Assembly (NCBI GenBank): GCA_945965245.1
Contig: CAMFNC010000039.1
Location: 1 to 12,922, forward strand
Reading direction: 5' to 3'
Origin: an uncultured Porphyromonas sp.
Lineage (GTDB): Bacteria; Bacteroidota; Bacteroidia; Bacteroidales; Porphyromonadaceae
DNA: 12,922 bases
The notes under the pieces were generated by a model. That model was not told where the DNA came from. It saw only the letters and a list, made by a program, of their open reading frames with translations, and searched no databases. A program made the translations under genes and the position numbers. This document shows, one piece after another, positions 7,372-12,922 of the stretch (the stretch's first letter is position 1; each line of letters starts with the position of its first letter).

Positions 7372-7884
7372 TTAATTCAAATAAAAGTAATTCAGCTGAT
7401 CCGGAGTAGGGTCCACGGCGCAAACCTTTCCACGGTCATCAATCAGATAGGTGTGAAATCCGTTTTTCAGACCGAAAAGGTCTACTACTTCATCGGCATC
7501 ACGTGCCACCACCCACATCTGATCGGATGTGTCTTCGATGCAATCCAATGCCAATGTACCCTCAAACACCTCACGGTATTCGTCCAGCGATATGGCATGA
7601 TATCCGATTTTGTCGCTCAACGTGGCTCCGAAAAAACGGTACCATTGCACGTTTTCGGCACGACTTGCATTGTCGTAGGCAGCCCAGAAATGCACCAAGT
7701 GATAGCGGTGACTGCCTCGTTGAGGAGCAAGGCCGGATAAATCGGTCGCTCGAGACTTCATTCTCGGCATCACATTGCCTTCTTGCAGTCCGCCGTCCAC
7801 ATCCAAAGGAAGTATGGCCGAACTACCCACCGAAATGGCGGCAAGGGCAATGAAGAGTCCGGGAAAGAGCTTCTTCAACTTCAT
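7372..7884 (-). CDS. Secreted thioredoxin-like fold protein without CXXC
   Basis: 170-residue protein. Residues 1-23 form a signal peptide: MKLKKLF, then a hydrophobic core GLFIALAAISVG, then SSA as a possible cleavage site. There is no lipobox cysteine, so a periplasmic or secreted location is expected. The body resembles TlpA/redoxin proteins. HLVHFWAAYDNASRAE sits where family members have a strand plus WCxxC, and YLIDDRGKVCAVDPTPDQL resembles the late strand with IDxxGxI. The two active-site cysteines are replaced by D and S/R-type residues, so thiol-disulfide exchange at the usual site is not expected. The start is ATG at 7884, which places the signal peptide at the N-terminus. A TTG start at 7953 in the same frame would put 23 extra residues ahead of it. 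The gene stands alone, with a long leader upstream and a terminator hairpin downstream. Fold assignment is by motif resemblance only; function is unknown. Confidence 0.75.
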   Translation of the reverse strand: MKLKKLFPGLFIALAAISVGSSAILPLDVDGGLQEGNVMPRMKSRATDLSGLAPQRGSHRYHLVHFWAAYDNASRAENVQWYRFFGATLSDKIGYHAISLDEYREVFEGTLALDCIEDTSDQMWVVARDADEVVDLFGLKNGFHTYLIDDRGKVCAVDPTPDQLNYFYLN

Positions 7885-7977
7885 AATAATCAATTTTAGT
7901 TTCACATACCCATTATGCCCTTCCACCGCCAAAACCAGGGTGGCGAATAGCAACGCACATGCCTACACGAATTAGCA

Positions 7978-8040
7978 TCACAACTCTTCGGCAATGGCAT
8001 CAATAGGTTCCCGACTTTCGGGGCAGGCATATCTGTCCAT
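7978..8040 (-). CDS. Possible 20-codon leader ORF upstream of the thioredoxin-like gene
   Basis: ATG at 8040 is preceded by GCGGAAGGA, a plausible purine-rich ribosome site. It opens a 20-residue frame beginning MDRYACPESREPID and ending AEEL. The TGA stop overlaps the next ATG (TGATG), which opens a second 22-codon frame ending before the main gene. The peptide lies within the predicted leader. It may be a regulatory upstream ORF or chance; there is no homology evidence. Confidence 0.2.
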   Translation of the reverse strand: MDRYACPESREPIDAIAEEL

Positions 8041-8076
8041 TCCTTCCGCTGAAAGAAAATGTGCAGATAGCGATTA

Positions 8077-8084
8077 CAAAGATA
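8077..8084 (-). promoter_or_regulatory. Putative promoter (-7 box) for the thioredoxin-like gene
   Basis: The minus strand reads TATCTTTG, an exact TAnnTTTG match, in an A/T-rich stretch. The -33 element is weak. If used, transcription starts near 8070 and leaves a leader of about 185 nt before the ATG at 7884. Confidence 0.5.
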
Positions 8085-8105
8085 CATGAAAAATCTTAAA
8101 AATAG

Positions 8106-8135
8106 TTTGATGGAATGATTGTCACGCCTATTTTG
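8106..8135 (+). promoter_or_regulatory. Putative promoter of the C11 peptidase gene
   Basis: TTTG (8106-8109) is followed after 19 bp by TATTTTG (8129-8135), one base short of the TAnnTTTG consensus. A second candidate box, TACCTTTC, follows at about 8141. Both lie 50-70 bp upstream of the ATG at 8201 and point towards it. Confidence 0.4.
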
Positions 8136-8200
8136 TTAATTACCTTTCTGTCTGCTTATTTTTCTTAAATTTATATGCTACATGTAAAATCTCCGGAAAA

Positions 8201-9337
8201 ATGAAAAGACTTTGGAAAAATACCTTTGTGAGCATCTTGCTCATGTTTATAACCATCGGCTGCAAAAGCTGTGGAGAAAAACCGGAACCCGAACCTCAAA
8301 AGCCGAAACAGGTTTTGCTGATGTATCTGGTTACGGACAATAATGGTCTGCAAGAGGAAGGTATAGACAAATTTAAGATTATCAAGGGCTTAAAAGTTCC
8401 ATCCAAAGACTATCGGCTTTTGGTTTTTTATGACAGTCAATTCCTGACCGATACAGGACAATTGATTGAAATTCTGCCGGAGGGGGGAACAAATATCATA
8501 CATGAATTTGGGGATACCAACTCTTTTGACAAAGCTTCTTTTCGCAATGTATTGGAGTTCGTAAGAAGCAATTGTCCTGCCGAGTCGTATGGTCTGATGC
8601 TCTTCTCTCATGGTTCGGGATGGCTGCCGGCGTATGCACCCGGTACTGCCACTTCGGGAAAATCTTTGCGCACCGTCATTGCCGACAATCGGAAAGAGTT
8701 GGAATTATCAGATTTTGCCGGAGCCTTATATTCCATGCATTTCCAATATATTGTCTTCGAAGAGTGCAATATGGCCGGAGTGGAAATAGCCTATGCGCTG
8801 CGTCACAATACCGATTATATATTGGCATCCGCGGCTCAGATGCTAAGTCCGGGATTCAAAGACTTATATCAATCTTTAGTAGACAATCTGTTTCAATCGA
8901 CTCCGCATTATGAGGCTTTTGCTCGTTCGTATGCCGCACATCAGGACAAGATACGTCCATATTATACTTTTAGCGTAATCAAAACAGCACCTTTGGATGA
9001 TTTGGCAAAAGCCGTGCAGGAGGCTAATCGGAAAGGGCTGAAAGAGGTGGATGTAAAGCAAATCCAGCAATTCGATGGCGATACGGATCAGCCCCTGTAT
9101 TTTTTTGATTTTTTGGACTATTATCGCCAGGCAACCAACGAAACTTTTTATCCTAAAATCGAGCAGGCACTGAAGCGGTGTGTCATGCTGGAACTTCACA
9201 GTCCGCAGCATTATGTCAATCCGGAAAAAAGGAAATTCGATACGCGCGCTCACTGCGGCCTGACCACCTATATTCTGCAAGGCAACGACATGGACAAAGA
9301 ATATAAGAGCCAACCTTGGTATCAGGCCATTCAATAA
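8201..9337 (+). CDS. Clostripain-family (peptidase C11) cysteine peptidase lipoprotein
   Basis: 378-residue predicted lipoprotein. The N-terminus has a basic start (MKRLWKN), a hydrophobic core and a lipobox-like FITIGC, putting lipidation at C21. A charged, proline-rich linker (EKPEPEPQKPK) then leads into the domain. The C11 catalytic pair is visible: LMLFSHGSGW with H137, and IVFEECNMAGVEIAYAL with C189, matching the family pattern of a His followed by Gly-Ser/His-Gly and a D/E-x-C-x-M block. Clostripain-type enzymes cleave after Arg or Lys in known members; specificity here is unproven. The surface or periplasmic lipoprotein location suggests a role in processing secreted proteins or in host-protein degradation, which is inference. 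Its own plus-strand promoter and opposite orientation separate it from its neighbours. The start ATG at 8201 gives a proper signal peptide. Confidence 0.92.
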   Translation: MKRLWKNTFVSILLMFITIGCKSCGEKPEPEPQKPKQVLLMYLVTDNNGLQEEGIDKFKIIKGLKVPSKDYRLLVFYDSQFLTDTGQLIEILPEGGTNIIHEFGDTNSFDKASFRNVLEFVRSNCPAESYGLMLFSHGSGWLPAYAPGTATSGKSLRTVIADNRKELELSDFAGALYSMHFQYIVFEECNMAGVEIAYALRHNTDYILASAAQMLSPGFKDLYQSLVDNLFQSTPHYEAFARSYAAHQDKIRPYYTFSVIKTAPLDDLAKAVQEANRKGLKEVDVKQIQQFDGDTDQPLYFFDFLDYYRQATNETFYPKIEQALKRCVMLELHSPQHYVNPEKRKFDTRAHCGLTTYILQGNDMDKEYKSQPWYQAIQ

Positions 9338-9600
9338 TATTATGTGAGTTCTAACCACATACAAGTGTAATTAATTCATACGTGGGTAATATTCTCCTCG
9401 AAAAGGAGGATATTGATTTGCGCTGTGCTTGCACAGATATCCTTTCGGAGGGGTCGTTGTGCGCATTAGCGAACGGGGGTGATATCAAGGCGAATAAGGT
9501 TTGCGCTGTGTTTGTGCGGCATACCACGGGAGGATTGGGCCTACGCATGCAGACAATGGTGGGTTTAGGTTAAGATGGTTCGTGCCGGGCAAACAAACAA
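9338..9600 (+). other. Gene-free, hairpin-rich interval, possible dispersed repeat
   Basis: About 260 bp without a convincing gene. It holds several short palindromes: 9388-9414 (arms AATATTCTCCT and AGGAGGATATT, one G-U, loop CGAAA), 9423-9436 (CTGTG CTTG CACAG), and CGCATTAGCG near 9462-9471. An imperfect direct repeat starts TTTGCGCTGTG at 9417 and 9500. The stretch is richer in G and C than the promoter intervals elsewhere in the window. The hairpin at 9388 lies about 50 bp after the C11 stop and could help end that transcript, but it lacks a T-tract. Confidence 0.4.
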
Positions 9601-9630
9601 GAGAGCCGTGACAGAAATGTCACGGCTCTC
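9590..9630 (-). terminator. Intrinsic terminator of the large surface-protein gene
   Basis: A perfect 13-bp inverted repeat, GAGAGCCGTGACA (9601-9613) and TGTCACGGCTCTC (9618-9630), closes a GAAA/TTTC tetraloop. On the minus strand it is followed by TTGTTTGTTTG. It starts 33 bp after the stop at 9663. The plus-strand side is followed only by AACGTATTT, so minus-strand action is favoured. Confidence 0.85.
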
Positions 9631-9662
9631 AACGTATTTAGAAAGATTAATTCAGCGACGTG

Positions 9663-12600
9663 TTATTTGTGCGGGTGGAGCACGATAGGCATGATAAATG
9701 TAGATTTACCACGTGTACCTGCATCGTATACCAGAGCACTGCCTTCTTCTTCTTCACCCCACTTGTGGATTACATTTACTTCCACTTCGCAGACAACATC
9801 CTGTACGATATCGGCACCGGCGTTATCCCAAGTCAAGTAGTACTCTTTCTTTATGGGGTCATACTTGATTAAGAAACGAGCCGCATTCACTGCATCCACG
9901 GTAGCACCTGTGGACTTGTAATATACACGACCAATTTTGAAAGTAGTACCATTGAACTTCAGAGCTTCGAACTGCTCACGATAGTCATCATACCAACCAT
10001 CAGCATCATAGGTTATACCCTCAACCGTTGTACCTGCATAGTTGAAGTTGTAAATGATGTGGTGAGGTTTATTGGCTGTCAACTGCCCATCGGTGAAGAG
10101 ATAGTCGGTGAGAACAAAGTTACGAGACAGGCTGTATTTGTTTTCGCCGTGTGCATCCTGATACTTGTCATAGAGTTCGCCCTCTTTCACCTGATAGAAG
10201 CGCATGGGGTTCGGGAAGTACGTTTCGTAAGTAGCCATTACCACACTGCGACCATATTGAGGAGCGGGAATAGCATAAGGCACCTTAACTTCATCGTATT
10301 TAGACTTACCGCCAATGTTATCGAATGGTTTGATAGTATAATCCACGCCAGTCATTACGGGCAGGAAGATATCCGTATTAACGAAACCATAAGCAGTATT
10401 CTTAGCGAATTTCACTCTACCTGCGCCATAGTTGCCGTAGTTACCATCGATCCATTCGTTGAAGCTGATTACAGAATTGAATTTGATAATCTTCTTGTTC
10501 TTGGGCACAAACTTCTTGGTTGCCTTGTCATATACCATCGGAGTGATGTGCTTACGACCGGCTTCGGTAGGCTCGAGACCCAATTCCCAGTGGGCATGAC
10601 GCGGAGCACCGTTTTTCTTAAACAATTTGATACCGGAACTTACCATAGGCCAGTAAGATATCATATTGTCTTCCTTAGCCATTTCGAATGAGAATACCGG
10701 ACGAGCGGCGTTCTTTTCGAATGTGGCTCCGTATGCACCCTTGAATGCAGTTGAATACAATTCGGTAGGATTGTTTTCATATTTGGTCAAGTCGAATGAA
10801 GTATTCAGGTCTTGAACCATTTCATAAGAAGTTTCACCTGCTGCAGGTCTGGTGGCTGCGCTGACGATACGACCGGTAGAAACGATCTGATCGGCAACCC
10901 AGTTCAACGGAGTCTTTTCCGGAGCTTTTACGGTCGGATACTTCACGTTGATGGTAACGTTGATGAATACGTTCTTGGGAGCTGCACCCAGAGGTGATGT
11001 GGCTTTCTTCACATACTTGGTCTTATAGGTATAAGTACCTTCGAATGCCAGCGGGCTGATGTAAGCCACCAAAGTATTGGCCTTGCCGGTCATGCCGATG
11101 GCAATATCGTTTACACGTACTTGGTTTGCATACATAAACGGAAGCAAATCAAACTTATGAACGGGTGTAAAGTTCTTGGCGTGCTTATAAGTAACCTTGT
11201 GCAGGGTATAGCCATCGAAATCATAGTTATCCTTGAATTCTTTTTTGCTGAGCTGAACGCCGTCTTCGTTGAAGATGCGGTCCATATCCAAAATCTGCTC
11301 TTGGTTATTGGCATGGAGGATAAAGTCCACAGTCCAGTTGCGAGTAACATCGGGCACGATAACTTTATTCACGATGACCAACTTGATCAAAGCGGTTTTT
11401 ACCACTTCATAGTTGTCTTCCACAGGAGCCAACATCTTGACACGAACCATAGGTGTGCGGCCGATGGCAGCAGTGTGCAATTCGCCGTTTTGTTCGATCA
11501 AGCTGAAGTTACGAATGGTAATCATACCATCCTTGCTCTTTTCGGGATCGATGTAGCGGAGAGTTTGGTTTACACCTTCGTTGTAGAAGTCCACCAATTC
11601 GAATTCCAATTTGAAGTCATCGAAAGCGTTGCCCTTAACGGGTTCGCCGTTATCGGCAATCAGCACGTGCTTGGTACCATCGGTAAAGCCTTGAGAGTTG
11701 CTGGGGAAGTAGTAAGCACGAATCATCTTCTTCAGATCCAATGTGCCGGGTTTTTCCTTGGTACCCAGAGGCAATTCATATTTAGGCGTCAAAGCTTTAT
11801 AGAGCAAGTTTTCTGCACGAGCATCGATGGCAGCACGTTCGGCTACAGTTTTACCTTCATGCAGCTTGCCGTCGTTTTCGTTTTGCGGGTGCATGAAATA
11901 GGGGTCGGTATCACGTGTAACAGTACCGAAAACTGTACCATCTTTTTTCAACACATTATAAGTATTCCAGAATGCAAAGTCCGTAGGTGCTGCATGGTTG
12001 AATGTGGTGTATGCCGTAGAGGTGATGAAGAGGTTCTTCTGCATGATGGCTTTACGACGAGCAGCCACGTATTCGCTACCCAGCTTGTGGTCATCGCTCT
12101 TCACTACCAGAGATACATATGTGCGCCACATCTTATTGCTGCGTTCGGCCAGAGCCCATGCTTTGGCACGAATGTTCATACGACCATTTTCATCGATATT
12201 TTTGGCGTTATCGAATTTGCCGGTGTAGAAAGCTTCGTCTTGGTTGAAAAGCATGCAGTCGTCATCGTTCTGGCTGTAAGTATCCCATTCATCGGAATGA
12301 GAAGCCGTGGAATCGTCATACTTGTCACCCACTTTAGCTTTGTGATTGGTTACCATGCCCAACAGTTGGAAAGCGGCGGGATCTACATTGCGAGGATTCA
12401 GAGCAAACTGCAAATTTGCCTTACCGGAATATACCCAGTCCCAACCCTTGTAGTTGTCGGGGGTTAATCCCATCTTGTCGTCCGAGAAGTCACCACCTTT
12501 GATGGTGCGGAAGCCATTGGCCAACTTCACAGAGTCTGTTACGATTACCGGAAATACGATCTGCTTTGTATCACCCAATACCGTATTGGTGTGAGGAACA

Positions 12601-12922
12601 TAGTTCAAACCGGTGAGTTTCATTTCTCCCTTGGGTAGAACGATTTGTTCGTACTTCTTGGTATCGGGGTTCCACATCGTCAGCACGTAGCGACCATCGG
12701 AGTTTATCACAAATGAAGCGGCTTTGGGGATGAAAACACCTGTCTTGAGCACATTGCCGGCGGGATCGGTCACGATCAATTCGCCATCGGCACTCATAGA
12801 GAATTTCAGGTCAACGGCAGTAATGCTCTTGCCATCCTTGCCATCTTTTCCATCTTTTCCGTTAATGCCGTCTTTACCGTCCTTACCATCTTTTCCGTTA
12901 ATGCCGTCCTTACCGTCCTTAC
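9663..12922 (-). CDS. Large probable surface/secreted protein with collagen-like repeat (5' end beyond window)
   Basis: 1085 residues are visible; the frame is open to the right edge, so the true N-terminus is missing. The visible part opens with ten Gly-X-Y-type triplets (KDG and ING), a collagen-like stalk ending GKSITAVDLKFS. About 1040 residues follow, rich in aromatic, Lys, Asp and Asn residues and in beta-strand-like segments (for example VFINVTINVKYP and DVVCEVEVNVIHKW), with only a couple of cysteines. I recognise no enzymatic motif. The C-terminus (IMPIVLHPHK) does not look like a type IX secretion signal domain. GKDG runs of this kind are common near the N-termini of Bacteroidales surface lipoproteins, where they follow a coiled coil and join it to the functional domain; that is analogy, not proof. 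The ATG at 12797 is internal and is not the start. A strong terminator follows the stop, so this is the last gene of its transcript. Extracellular adhesion or a structural role is only a guess. Confidence 0.85.
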   Translation of the reverse strand, partial: KDGKDGINGKDGKDGKDGINGKDGKDGKDGKSITAVDLKFSMSADGELIVTDPAGNVLKTGVFIPKAASFVINSDGRYVLTMWNPDTKKYEQIVLPKGEMKLTGLNYVPHTNTVLGDTKQIVFPVIVTDSVKLANGFRTIKGGDFSDDKMGLTPDNYKGWDWVYSGKANLQFALNPRNVDPAAFQLLGMVTNHKAKVGDKYDDSTASHSDEWDTYSQNDDDCMLFNQDEAFYTGKFDNAKNIDENGRMNIRAKAWALAERSNKMWRTYVSLVVKSDDHKLGSEYVAARRKAIMQKNLFITSTAYTTFNHAAPTDFAFWNTYNVLKKDGTVFGTVTRDTDPYFMHPQNENDGKLHEGKTVAERAAIDARAENLLYKALTPKYELPLGTKEKPGTLDLKKMIRAYYFPSNSQGFTDGTKHVLIADNGEPVKGNAFDDFKLEFELVDFYNEGVNQTLRYIDPEKSKDGMITIRNFSLIEQNGELHTAAIGRTPMVRVKMLAPVEDNYEVVKTALIKLVIVNKVIVPDVTRNWTVDFILHANNQEQILDMDRIFNEDGVQLSKKEFKDNYDFDGYTLHKVTYKHAKNFTPVHKFDLLPFMYANQVRVNDIAIGMTGKANTLVAYISPLAFEGTYTYKTKYVKKATSPLGAAPKNVFINVTINVKYPTVKAPEKTPLNWVADQIVSTGRIVSAATRPAAGETSYEMVQDLNTSFDLTKYENNPTELYSTAFKGAYGATFEKNAARPVFSFEMAKEDNMISYWPMVSSGIKLFKKNGAPRHAHWELGLEPTEAGRKHITPMVYDKATKKFVPKNKKIIKFNSVISFNEWIDGNYGNYGAGRVKFAKNTAYGFVNTDIFLPVMTGVDYTIKPFDNIGGKSKYDEVKVPYAIPAPQYGRSVVMATYETYFPNPMRFYQVKEGELYDKYQDAHGENKYSLSRNFVLTDYLFTDGQLTANKPHHIIYNFNYAGTTVEGITYDADGWYDDYREQFEALKFNGTTFKIGRVYYKSTGATVDAVNAARFLIKYDPIKKEYYLTWDNAGADIVQDVVCEVEVNVIHKWGEEEEGSALVYDAGTRGKSTFIMPIVLHPHK
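12831..12922 (-). repeat. 36-bp-period tandem repeat coding for collagen-like Gly triplets
   Basis: Ten 9-bp triplet units code KDG KDG ING KDG KDG KDG ING KDG KDG KDG. A higher-order 36-bp unit (12861-12896) is repeated from 12897 with one mismatch in the visible 26 bases. The array runs off the right edge, so its full copy number is unknown. Such arrays often vary in copy number by slippage or recombination. Confidence 0.9.

Noticed and set aside
7885..7953. Longer 193-residue version of the thioredoxin-like protein starting at 7953
   Set aside because: It needs a TTG start and places 23 residues ahead of a well-formed signal peptide that begins at the ATG at 7884.
9351..9573. Open frames of 63-65 codons on both strands between the C11 and surface-protein genes
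   Set aside because: Both strands are open over the same bases, which suggests composition rather than coding. Start contexts are poor and the sequence is hairpin-rich. It is recorded as a possible repeat instead.
10059..12467. Plus-strand open frames of 210 and 448 codons
   Set aside because: They are antisense to the large surface-protein gene. Their long openness follows from that gene's biased codon use, and the peptides show no family features.
12831..12922. 36-bp periodic repeat suggesting a CRISPR array
   Set aside because: The units are contiguous with no spacers and code KDG/ING triplets in frame with the large protein; this is a protein-coding tandem repeat. No CRISPR array exists in the window.

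Overview
The window looks like chromosomal DNA of a Bacteroidota bacterium, most likely order Bacteroidales. The A+T-rich intergenic regions carry TAnnTTTG-type -7 promoter boxes typical of that phylum. The gene set also fits: a subtype II-C-like Cas9, a PIF1-like helicase with C-terminal TPRs, a clostripain-family lipoprotein and a collagen-stalked surface protein. I cannot fix a genus from sequence alone.

Layout. (1) 1-3844, minus strand: a large cas9 gene whose 3' end lies off the left edge. All RuvC and HNH catalytic residues are visible. (2) 3845-4148: a regulatory interval with the cas9 promoter (minus) and, 50-60 bp away and divergent, a promoter for a tracrRNA (plus, about 3976-4074). 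The tracrRNA shows anti-repeat, nexus-like hairpin and intrinsic terminator. A second hairpin here terminates the helicase gene arriving from the other side. (3) 4149-7233, minus: a PIF1-like helicase/TPR gene preceded at 37 bp by a YeiH-type (UPF0324) membrane transporter gene, probably one transcription unit. (4) 7372-7884, minus: a secreted thioredoxin-like protein lacking the CXXC site, with a roughly 190-nt leader upstream and a long terminator hairpin downstream. (5) 8201-9337, plus: a C11 (clostripain-like) cysteine peptidase lipoprotein. (6) 9338-9600: a gene-free, hairpin-rich interval with an unusual base texture, possibly a dispersed repeat. (7) 9663-12922, minus: a large, probably secreted protein of unknown family. 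Its upstream part is a collagen-like Gly-X-Y stretch and its N-terminus lies off the right edge.

The main content is the effector and guide-RNA end of a type II CRISPR-Cas locus. The cas1 and cas2 genes and the repeat-spacer array are not in the window; in this family they usually follow cas9, which would put them beyond position 1. The anti-repeat predicts how the missing array's repeat should begin. The other genes are ordinary envelope and housekeeping functions with no visible link to CRISPR.
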